DNA of 60,405 bases from Arenicellales bacterium (GCA_030066885.1 JASJAT010000052.1:1-60405), one strand, 5' to 3'. Positions 1 through 8,536 are shown, counted from the first letter of the stretch. The notes: a model not told the origin generated them from the sequence alone. Translations and numbers: made by a program.

Positions 1-191
1 CCCGAAAATCCCTGTGTCGGCAGTTCGAAAAATCGGTTTAGTGACAGTTAATTCATGGCGCAAGCACTGCGCATTTATTAAGTATTCCTCAAACCCTCAT
101 GTATGACTTAGCAGTCGAATTCAGATGGTATTGTCAGTAGTTAGAAAGACGACTTTCCAGTCGCTTGCCAGTGACTCACACCCACCTTGGG

Positions 192-220
192 TTGACATCT
201 AACGGCCAACATTGGAAAAT
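192..220 (+). promoter_or_regulatory. Predicted sigma70 promoter of the phasin gene
   Basis: A perfect TTGACA -35 hexamer (192-197) is followed after 17 bp by GAAAAT (215-220), a 4/6 match to the -10 consensus. This places the transcript start near 227, about 35 bp before the phasin start codon. The downstream palindrome at 221-233 would overlap the start site. This is a prediction from sequence only. Confidence 0.5.
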
Positions 221-233
221 GTTGCAGTGCAAC
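221..233. promoter_or_regulatory. TGCA-centred palindrome, candidate PhaR-type operator
   Basis: The sequence GTTGCAGTGCAAC is a near-perfect palindrome directly after the predicted -10 box of the phasin promoter. PhaR-type PHB-responsive repressors are known to bind TGC/GCA palindromes in phasin promoters, and the position over the predicted start site fits repression. A related palindrome lies in the promoter of the dehydrogenase gene at 4688. No phaR gene is in the window, so the regulator is inferred. Confidence 0.4.
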
Positions 234-260
234 AATTATGGTCTTTTACGGAGAAACAAA

Positions 261-731
261 ATGTCTGCAAAAAACCAAAACCCTTTTGATTTTTCAGAGT
301 ATTTTGCCCAGATCGATCCCACGTCAGTACTCAAGGAATGGCAGAAGATGCTTAACGCAAGCGGCCTACCCACGGTAGATCATAGTGCCCTGTTCGAGAC
401 CCAGAGCAAGAATCTGTATGCATTGATTGCCGCTAATCAATCAGTGATGGCCGGTGCCCGTAATCTCATGCAACGTCAAGGTGAGCTTTTGCAGGAGGCT
501 TTTGCGGAAGCGAATCGCACCATCCAGGATATGGGTAAAATCAGCGACCCAGCAGAGGCCGCCGAAAAGCAAGCCGAAATGGTAAAAGCAGCGTGCGACA
601 AGGCGCTGGCGAACTTCACCGAAATCAGTGATATGGTAGCGAAAAACTATCAGGAAGCAGCCGAAACCATCAATCAGCGATTTAGCGAATCTTTGAACGA
701 GATTAAAAACGCTATTACTGAGAACAAGTAG
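261..731 (+). CDS. phaP: Phasin family protein (PHB granule-associated)
   Basis: An approximately 156-residue protein of the phasin_2 type (TIGR01841/PF09361). It begins NPFDFSEYF, then runs as an almost entirely helical, Ala/Glu/Lys-rich amphipathic chain, as expected for a protein coating polyhydroxybutyrate granules and limiting their size. The ORF track extends it upstream to 165, but the ATG at 261 follows a good ribosome site (acggag) and matches the usual phasin N-terminus, so that start is preferred. It is first in a phaP-phaC-phaA cluster, 134 bp before the synthase gene. A short GGGAT/ATCCC hairpin lies just after the stop and might attenuate read-through. The family call is strong; regulation by a PhaR-type repressor is inferred from the promoter palindrome. 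Confidence 0.88.
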   Translation: MSAKNQNPFDFSEYFAQIDPTSVLKEWQKMLNASGLPTVDHSALFETQSKNLYALIAANQSVMAGARNLMQRQGELLQEAFAEANRTIQDMGKISDPAEAAEKQAEMVKAACDKALANFTEISDMVAKNYQEAAETINQRFSESLNEIKNAITENK

Positions 732-865
732 CATCGGGATCATAAATACATCCCTGTTGGCAGACGACGCCTAGGATGGCGATTGAGCGCCGCAACCGAA
801 TGGTGGTCCACGTCTGTCAAAGGGGGTATGACGGGCAAGAGAGAAGCTGAAGACCAACACGAATC

Positions 866-2656
866 ATGACAAATACCCGCGATACAGATTCTCAATCTCC
901 CGACTATAGCGACCTAGTCGGAGAGTTGGCTGCCAATTTTACAGCTTGTCAGAAAGTTATGGCAGATTTCACCGAGGCTTACAAAAACATGGAAGTAGAT
1001 CCGCTCAATCTACGTGGCGCCTACGCCCACTGGTTGGTTGAAACTGCTAAAAACCCACTCCATCTGCTCGGTGCCGGGTTGAACTACTGGCAGGACGCCA
1101 TGAAGCTCTATGGGCAATCGATGTCGAGGTTGGGGAACGTCAAAACCGATCCGGTAATAGAACCGGCGAAAGACGACAGGCGATTCAACGATGAGGCCTG
1201 GCTAGAGAACCCGCTCTATGATTTCGTCAAGCAATCCTATTTGCTGAGCGCTAAGTGGATGCGCGAAGTCGCAAACCACAATAATCCTGCGGATGAAAAA
1301 ATTGCAAAGAAAGTGGCATTCTTTACTGAACGCTACGTAGAAGCGCTGTCACCTACCAACTTCGTGCTGAGCAATCCCGCGGTGCTGGAAAAAACTCTGG
1401 AGACCAAGGGTGCAAATCTGGTCATGGGTCTTAAAAACATGCTGCAGGACCTGGAGCGCGGGAACGGTCAACTCCGCATCCGTATGACTGACGAGGATGC
1501 TTTCGAACTGGGGGTAAACGTGGCTACAACACCCGGTAAAGTGGTGTTTCAGAACCGGATGATGCAGCTCATCCAATATTTACCCTCGACGGAAAAAGTA
1601 TTCAAGCGCCCGCTGTTGGTGGTACCTCCATGGATCAACAAGTTTTACATCATGGACCTACAGCCGAAGAACTCACTAATAAAGTGGCTAATCGATCAGG
1701 GTCACACGGTGTTTGTCATCTCTTGGGTCAATCCCGATGAGAGTTATCGAGATACGCCATTCGATGCTTATCTTTTAGAGGGCACTATTGCCGCCCTGGA
1801 GGCAATCGAGTCGGCGACCGGAGAAAGCACCGTCAATGCCATCGGCTACTGTATCGGCGGCACATTGCTGGCGATGACGCTGGGTTATGAAACTGCCCAC
1901 CGTCGCCCCCGCATCAAGAGCGCCACCTTTTTGACCACTATGCTAGATTTTTCCGATCCCGGTGACCTTGGTGTATTCGTCGACGAAGGTCAGGTGTCGG
2001 CGCTCAACGAAAAGATGGTGGAAAAAGGTTATCTTGACGGCAGTTCAATGGCCACTACCTTCAATCTGCTGCGAGCCAACGATTTAATCTGGTCTTTCTT
2101 CGTCAATAACTATCTGCTAGGCAACGATCCAAAACCCTTCGACTTGTTGTACTGGAATTCGGACTCCACTCGCATGCCAGCCAATATGCACAACTGGTAC
2201 CTGACCAATTTGTACATCAAGAATCTATTGAAGGAACCAGGGGGGGTTGCATTGGATGATACCGCGATCGATCTGACCGAGGTCCAAACACCGGTATGTT
2301 TTGTTTCGACCGTGGATGATCATATTGCACCGTGGCTTTCCACCTATGCAGGTGCTCAGTTGTTTGCGGGGCCGGTCAAGTTTATTTTGGGCGGTTCCGG
2401 GCACATCGCCGGGATAATCAACCCACCGGCAAACAATAAGTACGGTTACCGCTCTACCGACGAACCTCCCACCGACCCTGTCGCTTGGGCAGAAAAGGCG
2501 GACAAACACGAAGGGTCTTGGTGGCCCGAATGGGCACACTGGGCAAAACACCGAGGCGGAGACCAAATACCTGCGCGTATGCCGGGTGACGGCGAACTCG
2601 AGGTTCTGGAAGACGCGCCCGGATCTTACGTCAAGGTCAGATCTTTAGATGTCTGA
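866..2656 (+). CDS. phaC: Class I poly(R)-hydroxyalkanoic acid synthase
   Basis: A 596-residue synthase of normal class I length. It polymerises (R)-3-hydroxybutyryl-CoA into PHB at the granule surface. The N-terminal domain (about 1-200) is followed by an alpha/beta-hydrolase catalytic domain with the lipase-like box GYCIGGT, in which C329 is the nucleophile. D485 (in VDDHIAPW) and H513 (in GSGHIAG) complete the triad, spaced as in the Cupriavidus enzyme. It lies between phasin and thiolase on the same strand, with 35 bp to phaA, so co-transcription is likely. No phaE subunit is nearby, which supports class I over class III. The ribosome site in front of the ATG is weak, but no better start is evident. 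Confidence 0.96.
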   Translation: MTNTRDTDSQSPDYSDLVGELAANFTACQKVMADFTEAYKNMEVDPLNLRGAYAHWLVETAKNPLHLLGAGLNYWQDAMKLYGQSMSRLGNVKTDPVIEPAKDDRRFNDEAWLENPLYDFVKQSYLLSAKWMREVANHNNPADEKIAKKVAFFTERYVEALSPTNFVLSNPAVLEKTLETKGANLVMGLKNMLQDLERGNGQLRIRMTDEDAFELGVNVATTPGKVVFQNRMMQLIQYLPSTEKVFKRPLLVVPPWINKFYIMDLQPKNSLIKWLIDQGHTVFVISWVNPDESYRDTPFDAYLLEGTIAALEAIESATGESTVNAIGYCIGGTLLAMTLGYETAHRRPRIKSATFLTTMLDFSDPGDLGVFVDEGQVSALNEKMVEKGYLDGSSMATTFNLLRANDLIWSFFVNNYLLGNDPKPFDLLYWNSDSTRMPANMHNWYLTNLYIKNLLKEPGGVALDDTAIDLTEVQTPVCFVSTVDDHIAPWLSTYAGAQLFAGPVKFILGGSGHIAGIINPPANNKYGYRSTDEPPTDPVAWAEKADKHEGSWWPEWAHWAKHRGGDQIPARMPGDGELEVLEDAPGSYVKVRSLDV

Positions 2657-2691
2657 CCCCCTAACAACACATTTTAAACGAGGAGCAAAAA

Positions 2692-3879
2692 ATGACAGGC
2701 GAACGTGAAGTAGTTGTATTGAGTGGCGTGCGTACTGCGATTGGTGATTACGGTGGGGCACTGAAAGACCAGAGCCCGATCCAGCTGGCTGCAGAGGTGA
2801 TCCGTGAAGCCGTATCCCGGGCCAAGGTAGATGCAGGCGACATTGGGGCGTGTGTGATGGGTAACGTGATTCATACCGAGCCCCGAGATATGTATCTCTC
2901 CCGCGTCGCGGCCCTCGAAGGGGGTTTGTCACAGGACAGCCAAGCATTCACTCTCAACCGACTTTGCGGTAGCGGGATGCAGGCAATTGTATCCGCGGCG
3001 CAGCAGATCCTGCTCGGAGACGTAGATGCAGCCGTCGCTGGCGGTGCGGAATCTATGAGCCGCGGTGGTTATATGATGCCGAGTGCCCGTTGGGGCCAGC
3101 GCATGGGCGACGGCAGCATGGTCGATATGATGGTGGGAGCGCTAACCGATCCTTTCGATACCGTCCATATGGGCATCACTGCCGAAAACATCGCGGAAAA
3201 GTGGGACATCAAGCGTGAAGATCAAGACGCTCTGGCGGTGGAGAGTCACAAGCGGGCCGCTAGCGCCGCTGAACAAGGATACTTCAAAGAGCAGATACTG
3301 CCTTACGAAATCAAGACGCGCAAAGGCACCAACGTTTTCGACGCTGATGAACACATACGTGCTGACGCGAGCGTTGAAGGCATGGCCAAACTGCGGGCGG
3401 TATTCAAGAAGGATGGCAGCGTCACTGCCGGCAACGCCTCCGGGATCAATGACGCTGCTGCAGCGATTGTGCTGATGGAACGCAGCGTAGCGGAACAAAA
3501 GGGTTTGCAGCCCGCGATGCGTTTAGTCGGCTATGCGCTGGCTGGAGTTGACCCCAAGTACATGGGCATTGGTCCAGTACCGGCGATCAACAATGTACTG
3601 AATCGTACCGGGTTGTCCGTTTCAGATATGGACGTGATCGAACTCAATGAAGCGTTTGCCGCGCAGGCGCTGGCGGTATGTAGAGACCTGGATCTGCCGT
3701 CGGATAGAACAAATCCCAACGGCAGCGGCATATCGCTCGGACATCCTATCGGAGCCACCGGCACGATTTTGACCGTGAAAACCCTGTATGAACTACAGCG
3801 AACCGGCGGCAGATACGGCTTGGTCAGCATGTGCATTGGTGGCGGTCAGGGGATCGCCGCGGTTTTTGAACGCATCTAG
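2692..3879 (+). CDS. phaA: Acetyl-CoA C-acetyltransferase (beta-ketothiolase)
   Basis: A 395-residue biosynthetic-type thiolase that condenses two acetyl-CoA to acetoacetyl-CoA, the first step of PHB synthesis. The acyl-accepting cysteine C92 sits in LCGSGMQA, the catalytic histidine H351 in GHPIGATG, and the second cysteine C381 in CIGGGQG near the C-terminus. All three hallmark motifs are intact and the length is typical. A clear ribosome site (gaggagc) precedes the ATG by 6 bp, and the gene follows phaC by 35 bp. In most organisms phaB follows; here only a decayed fragment of it remains, so the acetoacetyl-CoA reductase must come from elsewhere. Confidence 0.95.
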   Translation: MTGEREVVVLSGVRTAIGDYGGALKDQSPIQLAAEVIREAVSRAKVDAGDIGACVMGNVIHTEPRDMYLSRVAALEGGLSQDSQAFTLNRLCGSGMQAIVSAAQQILLGDVDAAVAGGAESMSRGGYMMPSARWGQRMGDGSMVDMMVGALTDPFDTVHMGITAENIAEKWDIKREDQDALAVESHKRAASAAEQGYFKEQILPYEIKTRKGTNVFDADEHIRADASVEGMAKLRAVFKKDGSVTAGNASGINDAAAAIVLMERSVAEQKGLQPAMRLVGYALAGVDPKYMGIGPVPAINNVLNRTGLSVSDMDVIELNEAFAAQALAVCRDLDLPSDRTNPNGSGISLGHPIGATGTILTVKTLYELQRTGGRYGLVSMCIGGGQGIAAVFERI

Positions 3880-3900
3880 CCAGATTTTTAAATCGAGTTG

Positions 3901-4059
3901 CAGTGGCACGGAGGAACCCGGGGAATAGGTGAGGCTATTTCTATAGCTTCGGAAGACGCTGGCTATAAAGCCGCGAACTCCCGAGGAAACGAAGAACGCG
4001 CCAAGGAACTCAGTGACAGAACCGGGATTCCGCTGTGTCCCTGCAGGCTGATCTGCTAG
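3901..4059 (+). pseudogene. phaB: Decayed fragment of acetoacetyl-CoA reductase phaB
   Basis: In the frame read through 3910-4059 the translation contains GGTRGIGEAISIA, then EDAGYKAANSRGNEERAKEL, then TGIP. This matches the first roughly 45 residues after the nucleotide-binding motif of PhaB-type reductases (typically GGTRGIG.AIS..L..AGYKVAA.YAGN...A..F..ETGI). There is no start codon in frame after the upstream stop, homology ends near 4035, and a TAG follows at 4057. The Rossmann core and catalytic Tyr/Lys are gone, so the product cannot be active. It lies exactly where phaB is expected after phaA. The fragment was identified by eye and is too short for the ORF track. Confidence 0.8.
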
Positions 4060-4083
4060 ATAACTATCCGCGATTGGACGAAG

Positions 4084-4371
4084 CTAAGCTTCAGCCGTAC
4101 TCAGCGACTTCGGGCCTTCGGGGTGGGTGGCGATGAAGTGTTTCAACACCTTCCGGAGCCGCTCTACTTCTTTGTCGTTGCCGTGAGATCTGGCCTCCTC
4201 GATATCGTCGAGGATGATTCTGCGCAGGTGAGGCACACCATTTTCACAGTGAATAAGATACTCCCCGAGTTCGGCAGCAATGATTTCCGGCACGTGTTCG
4301 TGCTGCGCGATCGCTTTGATTTCCTCTTCCGTGAGTTCACACATGCCAATGCAGTCTTGTAGTGTAAGCAT
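4084..4371 (-). CDS. Conserved hypothetical small protein
   Basis: A 95-residue acidic, mostly helical, soluble protein. Residues CELTEEEIKAIAQHEHVPEI are followed by a Cys/His-containing stretch (YLIHCENG) and a charged helix rich in Asp, Glu and Arg. There is no signal peptide or membrane segment. I recall similar short proteins in proteobacteria without known function and cannot name a family with certainty. The gene points away from the downstream dehydrogenase. Its upstream region contains an FNR/Anr-type dyad, suggesting expression under low oxygen. The start codon has no strong ribosome site. Confidence 0.65.
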   Translation of the reverse strand: MLTLQDCIGMCELTEEEIKAIAQHEHVPEIIAAELGEYLIHCENGVPHLRRIILDDIEEARSHGNDKEVERLRKVLKHFIATHPEGPKSLSTAEA

Positions 4372-4435
4372 AACGTCTGGTTCGATTCGTTTTTCTTAGA
4401 ATAATACCCCGCGCCGAAATTTGCGTTGACTTGGA

Positions 4436-4449
4436 TCAAAGGTAGCCGA
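4436..4449 (-). promoter_or_regulatory. FNR/Anr-like binding site
   Basis: TTGACTTGGATCAA differs from the FNR/Anr consensus TTGAT-N4-ATCAA at one position. It lies about 65 bp upstream of the minus-strand hypothetical gene. A TATTAT hexamer on the minus strand (4406-4401) could serve as -10, putting the dyad near -48, slightly further upstream than the usual -41.5 activating position. This is a prediction only. Confidence 0.45.
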
Positions 4450-4606
4450 CCATCCGGATGTGGGGTCATTTTTCACTCAACAACCAGCCCCATCGCTGAT
4501 GGCCCCAAGTTGAGTGACTCAAAATTACCCTTGAGGTGATCTTCACACCTGGGCATCACGGCGCATCTGACAAAGAGAGGATTTTAGGCCCAAAACTGAT
4601 CCAAAT

Positions 4607-4637
4607 TGCTGCAATGCAGCATAAATGGGTATATAAT
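4607..4637 (+). promoter_or_regulatory. Promoter with TGCTGCA/TGCAGCA palindrome upstream of the SDR gene
   Basis: A perfect TATAAT (4632-4637) lies about 50 bp before the dehydrogenase start. Immediately upstream is TGCTGCAATGCAGCA (4607-4621), a perfect 7-bp inverted repeat around one base. It contains CTGC-N3-GCAG, the form described for PhaR operators in alphaproteobacteria. Position between the -35 and -10 regions fits repression. No good -35 hexamer is seen at 17 bp spacing. Confidence 0.45.
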
Positions 4638-4687
4638 TATTGGGGGCGAAACCTTGTATTTCCTGACCTACTAGAGAGGAAATCGAA

Positions 4688-5506
4688 ATGATAATCAACG
4701 ATAAGGTTGCGGTGGTAACCGGCGCCGCGAGTGGAATAGGGCTGGCTTTGTGTGAAGAACTGATTGCACGCGGGGTATTGGCCGTTGCCCTGGTTGACAT
4801 GAGCGATACCGTCTTCGAAGCAGCCGAAAAACTAAACCAGGGTGCGCCTAAAAAACCCGCCAGACCATATCAAGGAGACGTCACCGATCACGATTTTCGT
4901 AAACAGGTGTTCGACGATTTGTGTGACAATTTCGACACGGTGAACATCTGCGTCCCGGCTGCGGGAATTTTCCGTGACCGGATGGCTGTGAAGATAGACA
5001 AGGCAACAGGTGAACCCGACATATATCCGCTGGACACCTTTTACAAAGTCTTGGACGTTAACTTAATACACCCGATCTACTGGTCTATGGAGATGGTGGC
5101 GCGGGTGGCACAGCACCGCTATCGCAACGGTCTTAAAAAGTGGCATCCGAACGAGCTAATTCAGGGTTCCATAGTTTTCATTGGCTCCGTTGCATCCCAA
5201 GGAAACAAAGGACAGATATCCTACGCGACGACCAAGGCGGGCCTGGAAGGTGCGGCAACCACATTGATGAAGGAGTCAATGTATCACGGCGTACGCACCG
5301 CGGTTATTCATCCAGGCTTTGTAGATACTCCAATACTACAGGGTATGCCGGAAGGTTATATCGATAATTACATCTTACCCGACACGCAGCTTGGGCGATT
5401 GATCAAACCGGAAGAAATCGCCGACGCGATCTGCTTTCTCATCTCTAATTCTGCAGTGAGTGGTGAACTTTGGGCTGACGCCGGTTGGCATCCACCGGCC
5501 AACTAG
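4688..5506 (+). CDS. Short-chain dehydrogenase/reductase (SDR), possible PHB-linked reductase
   Basis: A 272-residue classical SDR. The cofactor motif TGAASGIG (residues 11-18) is followed by an acidic D at the end of beta-2 (LVDMSD), which favours NAD over NADP. The catalytic Ser is in IGSVAS and the Tyr/Lys pair in YATTKAG. A strong ribosome site (gagagg) precedes the ATG. Overall it resembles the 15-hydroxyprostaglandin or 3-hydroxyacyl dehydrogenase type more than PhaB. The TGCA palindrome in its promoter and position next to the PHB genes suggest a role in 3-hydroxybutyrate or acetoacetyl-CoA turnover. Whether it replaces the dead phaB is conjecture; the substrate is unproven. A good terminator follows. 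Confidence 0.8.
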   Translation: MIINDKVAVVTGAASGIGLALCEELIARGVLAVALVDMSDTVFEAAEKLNQGAPKKPARPYQGDVTDHDFRKQVFDDLCDNFDTVNICVPAAGIFRDRMAVKIDKATGEPDIYPLDTFYKVLDVNLIHPIYWSMEMVARVAQHRYRNGLKKWHPNELIQGSIVFIGSVASQGNKGQISYATTKAGLEGAATTLMKESMYHGVRTAVIHPGFVDTPILQGMPEGYIDNYILPDTQLGRLIKPEEIADAICFLISNSAVSGELWADAGWHPPAN

Positions 5507-5512
5507 CCTGCG

Positions 5513-5546
5513 GGACCAGGCGGGTTAAGGTCACCTGGTCCTGTTT
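5513..5546 (+). terminator. Intrinsic terminator after the SDR gene
   Basis: A perfect 8-bp stem GGACCAGG/CCTGGTCC with a 13-nt loop is followed by tgttt. It starts 7 bp after the SDR stop codon. Confidence 0.6.
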
Positions 5547-5661
5547 CGGGACTTAAAGCAATCAGCAAGCGTTTTTTCGACGTTGTAGATTCGAACTTTC
5601 ACACCATCTATCTTGTGTGTATCGATACCAGCATAAAAGGCTGACGGTGTACTAAATGTGT

Positions 5662-6726
5662 CTATGCGCCCTTCTGAACCGACAAGACGGTAAATCCCTC
5701 TCCAATGATCGCTCGCCCAATTTCTCCATCGAAACCTGCATTTCGAAGGAGTAATTCTTGCTCCTCGCGGGTGGGGACAACATTGCCCCAGGTCAATTCC
5801 TCAAATCCCGTCTGTACTGGAAATAAAAATTCTTTCATACGTGATTCTTCCAAGGTGCCTGGATAGGTTTCGTCTATGATCAGGAGCCACCCCCCAGGCC
5901 GTAGTGCTCGATGACAGCCATCTACTACTGACTGCCGGAATTGGGGTTCGATTTCGTGCAAAACCTCGATCATAACCACCGCATCTACAGAGTCTGCATC
6001 CACCGCCTCGGCGATGTCTGCCTCAATCAGAGATACTCGATCCGCAACCCCAGCCTTCTCCAAAGCAGTATTTGCAGCTTTCATGCCCGTTGGATCTATA
6101 TCCACACCAATGCACTGCGCTTTTGGAAAAGCTTTGGTGAGTTGGATGAGATGCTGTCCAGTACCACAACCGACTTCGAGAATGGATCCACCTGCGTCTA
6201 AGCGTTCCTGGAGTCCTGGAAGTTCAGGCAATAGCTTTTTTGCACTGAGCACCTGCAGTCCGGCTGTACTCTCCGCTATGACATCAGCAAAGGTTTCGCT
6301 ACGGCCTTGAAATGGGACGATCTCACCAGTTCGAAACGCCTCAAGGCAATAGCGATGATCTTCCGTTGCGAACTCTGTCCCTAATCGGACGTAACCACCC
6401 AGATAGCGTGGATGTTTAGAATTAGCCAATATCTGGTCCATATAAGGAGCGAGCCGAAATGAACGATCTTCATTTCCCTCAAGAAGCCCAAAGGAATAGG
6501 CCGTAGTGCACCAAGTCTCAACATATTGCGTGTGCAGATCCAGCGCCTGTGCGACATCCGACGCTTTAGCATCGGGAGTCTCGGCTAGCGCCTTGAACAG
6601 TCCCAATCGAATCCCTAAATCGATCAAGTGCATCGCATTAAATCCACGGCGCCATTCGAAAATCTTGGCAACCTGATCGTCAGCGGTGATGTCTTTGATT
6701 TCTCTAGATGATTTTTCTTTTGACAT
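5662..6726 (-). CDS. Class I SAM-dependent methyltransferase with N-terminal winged-helix dimerisation domain
   Basis: A 354-residue protein. Residues about 20-110 form an O-methyltransferase-type dimerisation/winged-helix domain (LGIRLGLFKALAE...ASDVAQAL). Residues about 185-300 form a Rossmann methyltransferase domain with SAM motif LEVGCGTGQ, an acidic ribose-binding residue in GVDIDP, and a later IEVLHEI segment. The layout is that of plant-type or polyketide O-methyltransferases and of many uncharacterised bacterial SAM-dependent enzymes. The substrate is not evident. It converges with the SDR gene and is divergent from aprM, with a 430-bp gap on that side. It could modify a small molecule rather than protein or RNA. 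Confidence 0.82.
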   Translation of the reverse strand: MSKEKSSREIKDITADDQVAKIFEWRRGFNAMHLIDLGIRLGLFKALAETPDAKASDVAQALDLHTQYVETWCTTAYSFGLLEGNEDRSFRLAPYMDQILANSKHPRYLGGYVRLGTEFATEDHRYCLEAFRTGEIVPFQGRSETFADVIAESTAGLQVLSAKKLLPELPGLQERLDAGGSILEVGCGTGQHLIQLTKAFPKAQCIGVDIDPTGMKAANTALEKAGVADRVSLIEADIAEAVDADSVDAVVMIEVLHEIEPQFRQSVVDGCHRALRPGGWLLIIDETYPGTLEESRMKEFLFPVQTGFEELTWGNVVPTREEQELLLRNAGFDGEIGRAIIGEGFTVLSVQKGA

Positions 6727-7155
6727 GAATCCTCCCTCCCAGGGTCATTAAAAGAGAGTGACGGCGAGCAATACTAGCTAATAACACTAGCGCAAAGCCA
6801 TTATTACGTTTTTAACTCGCTATGGAATCCTAGACAGCAGGAAGTAAAGACTATAGGCAGATCCCAATTCCACAGATTGATCTGGTATGACCTAACCAGA
6901 AGTAGATAATCCACGTATCTCTTTTGTTAGACGTTCATGTCGGCGAAGCAACTGAATGAGCCTGCTAATTCTCAATTAAAATAGAAGGTTATCATTGGTC
7001 ACACGTCTAGGCAGCTCGGGCTTGCGTGTGGAATTTTCAGAAAAATTTTTGTATGGCCCCCTAGAAATTAGTTGCTTGTATCGCAACGGCAGTTCGCCCA
7101 GACTTTCGTCTTGGCAATATAAGCCGAATTTACCTATTGAGGAGCTTGATCGTTT
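6727..7155. other. Intergenic region between the methyltransferase and aprM
   Basis: About 430 bp carrying the divergent promoters of the methyltransferase (minus) and apr operon (plus). It is AT-richer than the flanking genes. A ribosome site (gaggag) precedes aprM. I see no convincing ORF, repeat or known operator in it. Confidence 0.5.
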
Positions 7156-7950
7156 ATGTTGACTTCCAATCCTTTTTCCGAGCTTGCAGTATCAATTTCC
7201 CCGGGGGTTATGCAAGCCTACGTCTTTCTGGCGTTACTGCTGGTGATCGGCGGCACCATTTTTGACGTGATTCACAAAGGGAGCGCCAAGTATTTCTTCG
7301 AGAATATGCAGCGATCCAAGAAGCGAGGGGGACGAACCGTCGAGGGCGGCGAGAAAGTTGCGATCGCCGTCAAGACCATCACCCACGATGTCCTGGCCAC
7401 AAGCGAGTTGGGCAATTCAAATCGTCGCATCGCCCATTTGTTGGGTATGTACGGATTCATCCTGTTTGTCATCAGCACTGTAGTGATGATCTTCTCCTAT
7501 CCCACTGCCGGAGATGCTACGCCGGTGATTTGGCCACTGCTATGGCACCTTGGCGCACTGATGGTCTGCGCCGGTGGCTACTGGTTCTGGTTTGTCATGC
7601 GTGTAGATGTTGCGGCGGAAGGTGCCTCGCCATTCAAGCTGATGAAAGCGGATTTATTTGTCCTCTCGTTGGTGGCGACGACTACGTTCGCCCTGCTGTG
7701 GTCGTTCTTTCAGGCAGTCGGCGCCTCGGGACTGGCCGTATTCTTTTTCGTGCTGTTTGTCATTGCGGCCACGATCCTGTTTGGCGGTATTCCCTGGTCC
7801 AAGTTTGCCCACATGTTTTTCAAGCCAGCGGCAGCTTTCGAAAAACGATTGTCGGAAGCAGACGGTTCCATGAACAATCTACCTCCGCCGGCAGAGGCGC
7901 CCGCGAAGTTTGGTCTGGGAATCGAGCGGGAGCCGGCGAGCCACTACTGA
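7156..7950 (+). CDS. aprM: Adenylylsulfate reductase membrane anchor AprM
   Basis: A 264-residue integral membrane protein with about six hydrophobic segments and a charged loop after the first helix (RSKKRGGRTVEGG). The layout resembles the membrane subunit of respiratory iron-sulfur complexes. The call rests on similarity to AprM of sulfur oxidisers and on its place directly before aprB and aprA. In that family AprM is thought to pass electrons from APS formation to the quinone pool, standing in for the QmoABC complex of other lineages. The predicted proline-rich C-terminal tail is cytoplasmic. A 115-bp gap before aprB contains an imperfect direct repeat (atcaactgacag/atcaattgacag). Confidence 0.85.
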   Translation: MLTSNPFSELAVSISPGVMQAYVFLALLLVIGGTIFDVIHKGSAKYFFENMQRSKKRGGRTVEGGEKVAIAVKTITHDVLATSELGNSNRRIAHLLGMYGFILFVISTVVMIFSYPTAGDATPVIWPLLWHLGALMVCAGGYWFWFVMRVDVAAEGASPFKLMKADLFVLSLVATTTFALLWSFFQAVGASGLAVFFFVLFVIAATILFGGIPWSKFAHMFFKPAAAFEKRLSEADGSMNNLPPPAEAPAKFGLGIEREPASHY

Positions 7951-8065
7951 TCTGTGATGGGTATGAACCAACTAGCGTCACAACAACGACTTCGAAACGA
8001 TTTATCAACTGACAGGGATCACCATACCGTCGGTTTATTCATCAATTGACAGAGTAAAAGTAACA

Positions 8066-8536
8066 ATGCCTACATTCGTATACATGACCCGCTGCGATGG
8101 CTGCGGACACTGCGTGGATATCTGCCCCTCCGATATCATGCATATCGACAAGACTTATCGGCGGGCAGTTAACATTGAACCCAACATGTGCTGGGAGTGC
8201 TATTCCTGTGTAAAGGCCTGCCCGCAGCACGCCATCGACGCCCGGGGCTACGCCGACTTTGCGCCGTTGGGCCACAGCGTAAGGGTTCGCCGAGAGGAGG
8301 AGAAGGGAATGATCTCCTGGAAAATCAAATTCCGCGACGGGCGTGAGAAAGACTTTGTTTCGCCGATCACCACTCAACCCTGGGGCGAGAAGATCCCGAA
8401 GCTCGCGGAAACCGAAGCACCTGACGACGACACCGTGAAGTCCCAGAATCTCTACTATGAGCCGCACGGCCTTGAAATCGATGGAGGGCTTCCAACGGTG
8501 CCGAAAGATAAGTTCAAACAGGGAGTGTACTACTAA
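8066..8536 (+). CDS. aprB: Adenylylsulfate reductase beta subunit
   Basis: A 156-residue ferredoxin-like subunit. Eight cysteines for two [4Fe-4S] clusters are present: C10, C13, C16 and C20 in CDGCGHCVDICP, and C42, C45, C48 and C52 in CWECYSCVKACP. The C-terminal tail (PITTQPWGEKIPK onward) is the segment that wraps around the alpha subunit in known structures. It carries electrons between the FAD of AprA and the membrane protein AprM. Its stop codon overlaps the aprA start by one base (taATG), indicating translational coupling. The ribosome site is weak. Confidence 0.96.
   Translation: MPTFVYMTRCDGCGHCVDICPSDIMHIDKTYRRAVNIEPNMCWECYSCVKACPQHAIDARGYADFAPLGHSVRVRREEEKGMISWKIKFRDGREKDFVSPITTQPWGEKIPKLAETEAPDDDTVKSQNLYYEPHGLEIDGGLPTVPKDKFKQGVYY

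Noticed and set aside
4818-5800. tRNA-like TTCGAA segment near 5590
   Set aside because: No acceptor stem or anticodon arm could be formed around it.
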